Positions 36,082 through 45,000 of a stretch of 64,000 nucleotides of DNA are shown piece after piece. The first letter of the stretch is position 1, and every line of letters starts with the position of its first letter. The position numbers were made by a program, and so were the translations under genes. The notes under the pieces were generated by a model, which saw only the letters and a list, made by a program, of their open reading frames with translations, had not been told where the DNA came from and did no database searches. Source of the DNA: Aquirufa aurantiipilula (GTDB lineage: Bacteria; Bacteroidota; Bacteroidia; Cytophagales; Spirosomataceae); NCBI RefSeq assembly GCF_019923745.1, contig NZ_JAANOG010000002.1:1-64000 (forward strand), in the 5' to 3' direction.

Positions 36082-38331
36082 ATGCCTATCAATTTAGAAA
36101 AAGAGCGATTAGAGATTTTGAAAAGGTACCGCAAGCTCTTGCGGACAGCCAAACCCTTTTTAAAAGATGATGATGCCAAGCAAATCAAAAAAGCATTTTT
36201 GATTTCTGCGGAGGCACATAAAGAGATGCGAAGAAAATCAGGGGAACCTTATATCTACCATCCTTTGGCTGTTGCTCAAATCTGTGTCGAAGAAATTGGT
36301 CTAGGTACAACCTCCATTATTTCAGCTTTGTTGCACGATGTGGTAGAGGATACGGACACCACCTTAGCAGATATTGAGAAAGATTTTGGCCCTAAAATTG
36401 CTTCCATTATTGATGGATTAACCAAGATTTCTGGGACTTTTGAATACGGGACATCGCAGCAAGCGGAAAACTTCCGCAAAATGCTGTTGACTTTGTCCGA
36501 CGACATTCGTGTGATTTTAATTAAACTGGCAGACCGTTTGCACAATATGCGAACCCTGTCAAGTATGGCCAAGGAAAAGCAATTAAAAATTGCTTCAGAA
36601 ACCATTTATTTATACGCTCCTTTGGCACACCGTTTGGGATTAAATGCCATTAAGACGGAATTAGAAGACTTGGGTTTGAAATACACTGAGCCAGAAGCTT
36701 TCAAGGAAATTGCCAATAAATTGACAGAGAATAAGCGTAACCGCGAAAGTTTTGTCGATCATTTCATTCGCCCTATCAAAAAATCCTTGGATGAATTGCA
36801 CTTGCATTATACCATTAAAGGTAGACCTAAGTCGATTTATTCCATTTACAATAAAATCAAAAGTAGCAATACGCCATTTGATAAAATATACGATTTATTT
36901 GCGGTTAGGGTAGTGATAGATGTGCCTTTGGAAAGAGAGAAAGCAGATTGCTGGGAGGTTTATTCCATTGTCACAGATCATTATCGCCCTAATCCTAGTC
37001 GATTGAAAGACTGGGTTTCTACCCCTAAATCCAATGGTTATGAGTCTTTGCATACCACGGTGATGAGTTTGCCATACGGCAACGATAAAGAGGGGCGTTG
37101 GGTGGAAGTGCAGATTCGTACAAAACGGATGGATGAGATAGCGGAAAAGGGGGTGGCTGCACACTTTAAATACAAAGGAACGGACACTCGTACCAGTCAA
37201 GCATTTGAATCTTGGTTAAGTCAAGTTCGCGAAGCTTTAGAAACCAATGATAAGAGCCAGTCGGCCGTAGAATTGGTGGACGATATCAAAAACTCACTAT
37301 ACCACGAGGAGGTATTTGTATTTACTCCAAAAGGAAAATTGGTGGTTTTGCAAGTGGGTTCCACTGCCTTGGATTTTGCCTTTGAAATCCACTCCGAAGT
37401 GGGGGCCAAATGTATCGGTGCCAAAGTTGGAGGGAAATTGGTGCCCTTGTCGCACAAGTTGAGCAATGGGGATCAAATTGAAATCTTAACTTCTTCCAAG
37501 CAAAAGCCATCAGAAGATTGGTTACGTATAGTAACGACTACTAAGGCCAAGGCTAGGATTAAAGACTTTATCAAAGAAGAGAATAAGTCGCACGTCATCA
37601 AAGGGCGTGATATGATTGAGCATCGATTGAAGATTTTGGGGTATCCAAGTTTAACTCTGGAAATAACCAATCAACTGCGGGCGTATTACAATGCCAAAGA
37701 TGCCAATGATCTTTTCTATCGATTTGGAAAAGGATATATCGCCATTGAGCAGTTGAAGCATTGGAAGTCCGACAAAGAAATGCACGAACGGAAGCAGGCG
37801 GAAAAAGCCATTCAAGTTCCGATTGTCGATAATAAGAGTTTTACCAAAGAAATGAAACGAGTACAGCATGACCGAAAAGATGCTGATATTCTATTGATTG
37901 GTGAAGATATGGACAAGGTAGATTATACTTTGGCCAAATGCTGTAATCCAATCTCAGGTGATGATGTATTTGGTTTTGTGACGATTAATGAAGGCATTAA
38001 AATTCACCGTACTAATTGTCCTAACTCCCCTGAGTTATTGTCTCGGCACGGTGATCGGGTGATTAAAGCTCAGTGGGCGAGTCAAATAGCCATGTCATTT
38101 GTAGTGGATTTAGTGATTCGAGGTATTGACCGTGTAGGATTGGTGAATGATGTAACTCGGGTAATTTCAGATGAACTCAAAGTGAATATCACGGCATTGA
38201 ATATTGGGGTGAAAGATGGACTATTTGAAGGACAAATTTCACTTATGATTCAAGATACGGATCACTTAGTTGCCCTAGTAGGGGAATTGGAACGAGTGGC
38301 TGGAGTAATTGAGGTTGCTAGGGAAGAATAA
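36082..38331 (+). CDS. Bifunctional (p)ppGpp synthetase/hydrolase
   Basis: RelA/SpoT homologue of 749 residues controlling the stringent response. The order is HD hydrolase domain (YHPLAVAQI, ALLHDVVEDTDTT, KLADRLHNMRTL), synthetase domain (GRPKSIYSIYNKI, YDLFAVRVV, YESLHTTV), TGS domain (VFTPKGKLVVLQVGSTALDF), zinc-finger/helical region and C-terminal ACT domain. Both the HD pair and the synthetase signature are intact, so both activities are expected. It is a single long RSH of the Rel/SpoT type. Confidence 0.96.
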   Translation: MPINLEKERLEILKRYRKLLRTAKPFLKDDDAKQIKKAFLISAEAHKEMRRKSGEPYIYHPLAVAQICVEEIGLGTTSIISALLHDVVEDTDTTLADIEKDFGPKIASIIDGLTKISGTFEYGTSQQAENFRKMLLTLSDDIRVILIKLADRLHNMRTLSSMAKEKQLKIASETIYLYAPLAHRLGLNAIKTELEDLGLKYTEPEAFKEIANKLTENKRNRESFVDHFIRPIKKSLDELHLHYTIKGRPKSIYSIYNKIKSSNTPFDKIYDLFAVRVVIDVPLEREKADCWEVYSIVTDHYRPNPSRLKDWVSTPKSNGYESLHTTVMSLPYGNDKEGRWVEVQIRTKRMDEIAEKGVAAHFKYKGTDTRTSQAFESWLSQVREALETNDKSQSAVELVDDIKNSLYHEEVFVFTPKGKLVVLQVGSTALDFAFEIHSEVGAKCIGAKVGGKLVPLSHKLSNGDQIEILTSSKQKPSEDWLRIVTTTKAKARIKDFIKEENKSHVIKGRDMIEHRLKILGYPSLTLEITNQLRAYYNAKDANDLFYRFGKGYIAIEQLKHWKSDKEMHERKQAEKAIQVPIVDNKSFTKEMKRVQHDRKDADILLIGEDMDKVDYTLAKCCNPISGDDVFGFVTINEGIKIHRTNCPNSPELLSRHGDRVIKAQWASQIAMSFVVDLVIRGIDRVGLVNDVTRVISDELKVNITALNIGVKDGLFEGQISLMIQDTDHLVALVGELERVAGVIEVAREE

Positions 38332-38380
38332 TAGCTTTTTTCAGTTTTTATAGCTTATTTTACGTCGTTTTTTTCGCTAA

Positions 38381-38866
38381 ATGTCCACAGAAATAGATAA
38401 GTTCGATTCGGTTAAGAAAATTTTCACAGCCTACTTGGAAAACAAGGGTCTGCGCAAGACACCCGAGCGATTTGCAATCCTGGAGGAGATCTATTTACGC
38501 GATGACCATTTCGATGTGGAGGAGTTGTATATCTCCATGAAAAACAAGAAATACCAAGTTTCCCGTGCTACCGTTTACAATACATTGGATGTATTGGTAG
38601 AGTGTGATTTGGTCGTAAAACACCAATTTGGACGTAATCAAGCCCAGTTTGAGAAGTCTTATGGACGTAGACAGCATGATCACTTAATTTGTACAGATTG
38701 TCACAAAGTGACAGAGTTTTGTGATCCGCGCGTTCAAACCATCCAAAGTTTAGTAGGAGAAATGCTTCATTTTAACGTGATGCACCATTCTTTGATTTTC
38801 TACGGATCATGTACCAACAAGAATTGTGAACACCGAGCTAATTTCCAAGCGAGGTCCCAAGAATAA
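38381..38866 (+). CDS. Fur-family transcriptional regulator
   Basis: Metal- or peroxide-responsive repressor of 161 residues. The winged-helix part includes LRKTPERFAILEEIY and VSRATVYNTLDVLVECDLV. The dimer domain contains HDHLICTDCHKVTEF and a second Cys pair in CTNKNCEH, giving the structural Zn site of Fur/PerR/Zur proteins. Which metal it senses cannot be told from sequence alone. It lies 21 nt before purA. Confidence 0.93.
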   Translation: MSTEIDKFDSVKKIFTAYLENKGLRKTPERFAILEEIYLRDDHFDVEELYISMKNKKYQVSRATVYNTLDVLVECDLVVKHQFGRNQAQFEKSYGRRQHDHLICTDCHKVTEFCDPRVQTIQSLVGEMLHFNVMHHSLIFYGSCTNKNCEHRANFQARSQE

Positions 38867-38887
38867 AAGAATTTAACACAAGTTTTT

Positions 38888-40168
38888 ATGGCAGTTGATG
38901 TATTATTAGGCTTACAGTGGGGTGATGAGGGGAAAGGTAAAATTGTAGACGTTTTAGCACCTCGTTATCAGGTTGTGGCAAGATTTCAAGGAGGACCTAA
39001 TGCAGGTCATACATTGGAATTTGATGGTTTTAAGCATGTTTTGCATCAAATCCCTTCGGGTATTTTCCGTCAGGAAGTGCAAAATATCATTGGTAATGGT
39101 GTGGTGTTAGATCCCATCATTTTTAAGAAAGAGATTGAAGGATTGGCTCATTTCAACTTGGATTTGCAGAAAAACTTAGAGATTTCGAAGAAAGCGTCCA
39201 TCATATTGCCAACGCACCGTTTATTGGATGCTGCTTATGAGCTAGCCAAAGGAAAAGAGAAAATTGGTTCTACATTAAAAGGTATTGGACCAACTTATAC
39301 AGATAAAATTTCTCGTCAGGGATTGCGTGTAGGGGATATGATTTCACCTAATTTTCCTGAAAAATACAAAACACTAGTCGATCGCCATAAAGCGATTTTG
39401 GATGTATATAAATACGAATACGATTTAACTGAGGCTGAAGCTGCGTTTTTTGAAGCTGTAGAATTCATGAAGCAATTTGCCTTAGTGGATTCAGAATACT
39501 CAGTGAATAATGCCATTAATTTAGGCAAGACTATTTTAGCTGAAGGAGCTCAAGGGTCATTATTGGATGTGGACTTTGGTTCTTATCCTTTTGTAACTTC
39601 TTCCAATACCATTTCCGCAGGAGCATGTACCGGTTTAGGTGTTGCGCCTAAAAACATTGGTGAAGTATTTGGTATTTTTAAGGCATATGCTACTCGCGTT
39701 GGATCAGGACCATTCCCTACGGAATTGGAAGATGAAGTGGGAGAAGCAATGCGCCAAGAAGGCCGTGAATTTGGTTCTACAACGGGTCGTCCGCGTCGTT
39801 GTGGCTGGATTGATTTACCAGCTTTAAAATATGCTATGATGATCAATGGGGTGACTCAATTGATTATGATGAAAGCAGACGTTTTGAATATTTTTGAAGA
39901 GATTCTGGTATGTACTTCTTACGAAATGCCGGATGGTACCGTTACGGATCAAATCCCTTTTGAGATTACGGATATTAAGGTAAAACCCATTTATGCGAGT
40001 TTACCAGGATGGCATTGCAGTTTAGAAGGTATGCGTGATTTTAACGAATTGCCTGCAGAATTGACCAACTACATTGCCTTTTTAGAAAAGCATTTGAACT
40101 TACCGATCAACTTCATCTCTACGGGCCCAGATCGTGAGGCTTGTGTTTTGAGAGGATCATTGGCATAA
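38888..40168 (+). CDS. purA: Adenylosuccinate synthase
   Basis: Joins IMP and aspartate using GTP, the first step to AMP. The 426-residue protein begins AVDVLLGLQWGDEGKGKIVD, the family P-loop, with GGPNAGHTLEFDG next. It also has KGIGPTYTDKISRQGLRVGD, TTGRPRRCGW and the C-terminal STGPDREACV. All landmark blocks are present. It follows the Fur gene and is followed after 4 nt by a small unassigned gene, so the three are likely co-transcribed. Confidence 0.97.
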   Translation: MAVDVLLGLQWGDEGKGKIVDVLAPRYQVVARFQGGPNAGHTLEFDGFKHVLHQIPSGIFRQEVQNIIGNGVVLDPIIFKKEIEGLAHFNLDLQKNLEISKKASIILPTHRLLDAAYELAKGKEKIGSTLKGIGPTYTDKISRQGLRVGDMISPNFPEKYKTLVDRHKAILDVYKYEYDLTEAEAAFFEAVEFMKQFALVDSEYSVNNAINLGKTILAEGAQGSLLDVDFGSYPFVTSSNTISAGACTGLGVAPKNIGEVFGIFKAYATRVGSGPFPTELEDEVGEAMRQEGREFGSTTGRPRRCGWIDLPALKYAMMINGVTQLIMMKADVLNIFEEILVCTSYEMPDGTVTDQIPFEITDIKVKPIYASLPGWHCSLEGMRDFNELPAELTNYIAFLEKHLNLPINFISTGPDREACVLRGSLA

Positions 40169-40172
40169 TAAA

Positions 40173-40829
40173 ATGAAAGCTTCGGATCGAATGGATTTGG
40201 CAGAATTGTATAAGTTCGACGAGATTTACTGGATTCCAGCAGATCGACCTAACATTCCATCCGAAGCTACTTTTTTGCCCGCAGAAACTCCAGCATCTAC
40301 GTTTGAAGAGGAGATTTCTACACCAATGGCTGCTGTCGTAGAAGAAAAAGTCAGTCAAGCAGTACAGGAAATCCCCATGATCCCTCCAGGACCTGGTATA
40401 CAAGCTAGCTTTGTTGAAGAAGTGAAGGAGGTAGAACCTACTGCTCCTCCAATTTCACCCTCTTTACCTCAAGTGACATGTCGATTGGTGGTCGTAGGAA
40501 AGATTAATGCTACTGAAAGAGAGCGATTACAACTCGTATTATCAGCGGCTCCAGTTTCTCTTCAACCCAATGATTGGCAGGTCTTGGAACCAATGGATTC
40601 CTTTACTTTAACAGAATTGCTAGAAGGTACTCAAGCCCAAATCTATGTATTCCTAGGTGATCAAATCCCAGCTTGGAAAGAACAATTGCCAGAAGGTAAA
40701 ATCAGTCAACTCGGGAATAAAGCCATCTACTACTTCCCTCGTTATATCTCTAGCCTAAAAGATTCCGAAAAACCCTTGAAATTGGCGTTTTGGAATAGCA
40801 TGAAGGAAATTGTAAATTATAATTTATAG
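40173..40829 (+). CDS. Unassigned protein, possible DNA polymerase III psi-like subunit
   Basis: No family is securely recognised. The 218-residue protein has three parts: a short N-terminal segment (8-24, LAELYKFDEIYWIPADRP), a flexible acidic/Pro-rich linker (about 27-98), and a compact alpha/beta domain (101-218). That domain starts CRLVVVGKINATERERLQLV and ends FPRYISSLKDSEKPLKLAFW. From memory, E. coli HolD has a similar layout: L-x2-L-G-I-x2-W-x-L-R near the N-terminus, RLVMVA, and a terminal L-x-DL-x4-P-x2-R-x2-LW. The likeness is by eye only. It is 4 nt after purA. Confidence 0.45.
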   Translation: MKASDRMDLAELYKFDEIYWIPADRPNIPSEATFLPAETPASTFEEEISTPMAAVVEEKVSQAVQEIPMIPPGPGIQASFVEEVKEVEPTAPPISPSLPQVTCRLVVVGKINATERERLQLVLSAAPVSLQPNDWQVLEPMDSFTLTELLEGTQAQIYVFLGDQIPAWKEQLPEGKISQLGNKAIYYFPRYISSLKDSEKPLKLAFWNSMKEIVNYNL

Positions 40830-40999
40830 ATTATAAATGGGGTTTATGTAAATGTCATTCATGCATTCACATTTCACCATTTAATTCAAACTACCTTCCA
40901 ATATTTCGATGGGATTAACCTTTTAAATAGGGGTTAGATACTAGTTATTAGAATATAGATTGGCAACAGATCCATTTATAATCTATAAATTATAATTTA
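40813..40999. repeat. 28-bp perfect inverted repeat bracketing heptad units
   Basis: The segment 40813-40840 and its exact reverse complement at 40972-40999 flank about 130 bp. Each arm reads as 7-nt units (TAAATTA, TAATTTA, TAGATTA, TAAATGG). The interior holds another unit series at 40856-40883 (CATTCAT, GCATTCA, CATTTCA, CCATTTA). The left arm overlaps the last codons of the 40173-40829 gene. It can form a large hairpin between that gene and tsaD. Confidence 0.8.
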
Positions 41000-41003
41000 C
41001 CAT

Positions 41004-42005
41004 TTATTTCATGTCCATCCTCGGCAGAGGACTTACGTCTTGGCCACAGAAAATACCAGCTTCTGCTTTGAAGTGACCAGCCATAGCAATCATCCCAGCA
41101 TTGTCAGTGCAGTAGGAAAACGCGGGGATAAAGACATCCCAGTTTTGTTGAGCACCTAACTCTTGAATTCCATTTCTAAGCCCAGAATTGGCAGCAACAC
41201 CCCCAGCAATAGCAATTTGTTGACAGTTCTTTTCTTTCATCGCCTTTTTCACTTTGCGAAGTAACATGTCGATCAAAGTCTTTTGTACAGAAGCACAAAT
41301 GTCGGCTTTATTTTCCTCGATGAACTGAGGATTATTCTTCTGTTCCTTTTGTAAAAAATACAAAATGGAAGTTTTGATGCCTGAGAATGAAAAGTCTAAA
41401 CCTGGCATTTCTCCCAAAGGAAAAGGGAATCGGTTGGGATTACCTTCTCTCGCTAGTTTATCAATCATGGGACCACCCGGATAAGGTAATCCGATGAGTT
41501 TGGCTGTCTTATCAAATGCCTCTCCTACAGCATCATCTTGGGTCTCTCCAATGACTTCCATTTCCAATGGACTCTTTACCCAAACTAATTGGGTATGTCC
41601 GCCACTGACCGTCAAGCAAAGGAAAGGAAAGCGCGGTTTTGGGTCCTCAATAAAGTGTGCCAAAACGTGTGCTTCCATGTGGTTTACCTCAATGAGAGGA
41701 ATATCCAAACTCAAGGCCAAAGCTTTGGCAAAGGAGGTTCCAATTAATAGTGCTCCCAATAAACCTGGCCCGCGTGTGAAGGCAATGGCATTCAGTTCAT
41801 TTTTGTTTATATTTGCTTTTTGCAGAGCTTCTGAAACAACAGGTATGATGGATTTTTGATGTGCTCTGCTGGCTAACTCAGGAACGACTCCACCCCACTG
41901 GGTATGGATCAATTGAGTGGATACAATGTTTGACCGAAGTTCACCGTTTACCATAATGGCAGCGGAGGTTTCGTCACAAGAAGATTCAATAGCCAGTAGA
42001 TTCAT
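41004..42005 (-). CDS. tsaD: tRNA N6-adenosine threonylcarbamoyltransferase
   Basis: Transfers the threonylcarbamoyl group to A37 of ANN-decoding tRNAs, with TsaB/TsaE partners encoded elsewhere. The 333-residue protein starts MNLLAIESSCDETSAA, the family N-terminus, so ATG 42005 is chosen. A longer frame to 42110 would run through the divergent promoter. The metal-binding HMEAH motif (His109, His113), SGGHTQLV, FSFSGIKTS and the late GGVAANSGLR block are all present. The gene converges on the purA operon and diverges from tamB over only 70 bp. Confidence 0.96.
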   Translation of the reverse strand: MNLLAIESSCDETSAAIMVNGELRSNIVSTQLIHTQWGGVVPELASRAHQKSIIPVVSEALQKANINKNELNAIAFTRGPGLLGALLIGTSFAKALALSLDIPLIEVNHMEAHVLAHFIEDPKPRFPFLCLTVSGGHTQLVWVKSPLEMEVIGETQDDAVGEAFDKTAKLIGLPYPGGPMIDKLAREGNPNRFPFPLGEMPGLDFSFSGIKTSILYFLQKEQKNNPQFIEENKADICASVQKTLIDMLLRKVKKAMKEKNCQQIAIAGGVAANSGLRNGIQELGAQQNWDVFIPAFSYCTDNAGMIAMAGHFKAEAGIFCGQDVSPLPRMDMK

Positions 42006-42023
42006 AACGGATAAAAAACTCTG

Positions 42024-42031
42024 CAAAAATA
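42024..42031 (-). promoter_or_regulatory. Putative -7 box for tsaD
   Basis: On the minus strand TATTTTTG, 18 nt before the ATG at 42005, fits TAnnTTTG. The box supports the short tsaD start. Confidence 0.5.
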
Positions 42032-42075
42032 AGGCAAAATATGCCGTAATCGTTGGTTTTTCTGAAAAAGAAAAT

Positions 42076-45000
42076 ATGATTAAAACAACCAAAATCTTCG
42101 CTAAATCCATTCTTTACGGTTTGGTGGGGATTTTTTTGTTGTTTTTTGTAACGGTCTTATTACTTAGAGTTCCCTCCAATCAAACCTTATTAGCTCAGTA
42201 TTTTGCGCCGAAAATAGAGAAGGCCATTGGCTATCCACTGACGGTTCGTGCTATCCAGCTCAAGTTTTTTGATGAAATAAGTTTCTGGGGTTTACGGGTC
42301 AAAGACCCCTGGGGTAAAGAAATGATCCACATTGAGCGATTGGATGTTAATTTTAATTTGTCCGATTTACTGTTCCAAGGGAGCAATCCTCACCTAGATT
42401 ATGCCCGTTTGTATCAACCCAAAGTTCACCTGATTTTTGAGGAAAAATCAGGAAAAATGAATTTGGATGAGTTCATTGTTCGGATAGACCATTGGCTTAA
42501 TCCGGGTCCTAGTGTGGCTGGACCAAGTTCTAAATTTGAAATATTGGATGCCGAAGTCGTGGATGGCTCCTTCATGTTGGATGATCAACAAATCAAGAGT
42601 GAAGCTACTGCTAAGCATTTCGATTTGAATCACCTCATTTTTACGCATATTAATGCCAAGGTCAAGGACTTTTTTGTACAAGGGGATACCTTGGGTTTGC
42701 AAACCATTGGGCTTAAAGCATTGGATCCAATCAGCGGTTTGAATATTAAGTCTTTGGATACCAAATTCATGTATGCTGACAAGCAGATGCGGTTCGATCA
42801 ATTGAACTTATTTTTCAATGATTCTCAGATAAAAAACCAGATTGTTTTCAATTATTCAAGTACCCAAGACTTCAAATTTTGGAATAAGAAAGTCAGTATG
42901 AATGCCTATTTTGACAATAGTCAAATTCGTGGAGAAGACTTGGGAAGGTTTGTTTCAGATATGTACCAATACAAAGGTATGTACAAGTTGAAAGGAAATT
43001 TGGAAGGTCCTGTAGCTCGTTTAAATCTGAAGAATTTTGAAATGGCTTTTGGAAACAGAAGTGTGCTACGGGGAGATTTTAGTTTCAAAGGTTTACCTGA
43101 AATTGATAAAACAGTGATGAATTTTGACATGGTGAACTCACTCTTTCACCCACAAGATTTACAAGTCTTTTTATCCAAATCAGCTGTAGAAAAAATGAAT
43201 ATTTTAGGTCCCGTTTCCTTTGGTGGAAAGTTTTCGGGTACCAATAAAGACTTCAATACTTCGGGTAAGTTAAACACGGGTTTAGGTTATATGGAAGGCG
43301 ATGTAGTGATGAATTTGAGTGATTCCATGGCCTTTTCTAAATACCAAGGTAAGTTGAAGTTGAAGAAATTTAAGCTGGGGAAATTATTCAGTTTGGAGGA
43401 ATATTTGGGAACTGTTGATTTGGAAGCTCAGGTCAAGGGATCCGGTTTTTCAAGCAATTCAGCCAAAGTTGATTTTGATGGTCAGGTATCTGAAATTAAC
43501 ATCAAGCGCTATGCGTATCGAAGAGTTAGTTTGAAAGGTAATTTGCAAAGGCAATTATTCAAAGGATTGGTCTCTGTTAAGGATAGTAATTTACTGGCAC
43601 AGATGAGTGGGGAAATCAATTTAAGGCAAGAAAAACCTGTCTACAATTTGGAAGGACGGATAGATCATGTCGACTTGGGAAGGTTGCATATTACAGATAC
43701 CCCCATGCAGTTGGTGAGTGATTTTCAAGTCAATATCGCTATGAATGATTTGGATGATTTAGAAGGGAAAGCGACTTTTTCTGAGGCCATTTTGGGTACT
43801 CCCAAGAAGATGGATTTACCTATACATTTGTTGACATTTAGTTCAGATTTAAAAGGAGTAAAACGTCACTATCGATTAAACTCGGATTTGATTTCGGTGG
43901 AGGCAGAAGGTGATTTTGTGCCGTCTCAATTACAAAAAGATATAGGCCAATTATGGGAAGAATATACCTTGTATTTTACCAAAAACGAGAGTGAAAGAAC
44001 TGCATATTATGCGGCAAAAACCCATGAAACGAGTCGAAAATATGTGTCCGATTTTACCGTTATCTGCCATGATGCCAAGCCTATTTTAACACGCTGGTTT
44101 CCAACAATTGACCTAGCGAAGAACACGGTTTTTTCTGGGAGCGTCAATAAAGGAAGGTCAGTTTCTTTGAGTTTGGAGTCTTATCCTGATACGCTGGTTA
44201 TGGGAGGATATAAGTTTTATCAATCCATTTTTTCCTTCCAAAGTTCCAAGTTTTTAGGTGGCCCTGAGGTTTCGAGTAGCTTGGTTTTTCAATCGAGAAG
44301 ACAGCATTTGAACTTCCTTACTCCAACGGAAAATTTGAAATTAGATGGACTTTGGGATCAAGATCGCATCAATTTTGAATTGGATTTCAAACAACAAGGA
44401 GATGATAATTCTGCTCATTTAGGCGGAGTTTGGCGATTTGAAAAGGATGGTTTGTCACTACGATTTAAAGATACTTATTTACGGATCTTAGGACAAGATT
44501 GGGCGGTTGACCCAGAAAACAAAATTTCCATTCAAGGTAAGGAACTGCATGCTGAGCACTTCTTGATCTCAAATCAAAAGCAGTCCATCGCTTTACAAGG
44601 AAGCTTGTCCATGGATTCTACGGAGACCTTAAGGTTGAGAGCTAATAAGTTTCAGTTAGGCACCTTAGCACCTTTGTTTTCTTTGAAAGTTCAGGGCGAA
44701 TTGAATGCAGAAATCAACATTCAAGATTGGTATCAGCATACTCGACTAGACACATGGTTGCTGGTTGATTCCTTGCATTTGAATACTTTTTACATTGGCA
44801 ATTTACAAGGAGTTGGAACCTACAATGCGGATTTGAAAACGATGGATTTGAACTATCATTTAAATCGTTTAGGGGAATCAGTCATGGAGGTAGATGGAAC
44901 CTATAAGCCTTTTGAAACGAGGAATAAGCTGGATATTACGGCGGAGTTAAACAAGACCAATCTCAGTATTTTAGAACCATTTACCCAAGGTGTTTTTTCT

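Noticed and set aside
41917-42075. N-terminal extension of the tamB frame
   Set aside because: It is antisense to tsaD and its composition is not protein-like; the membrane anchor begins at the ATG at 42076.
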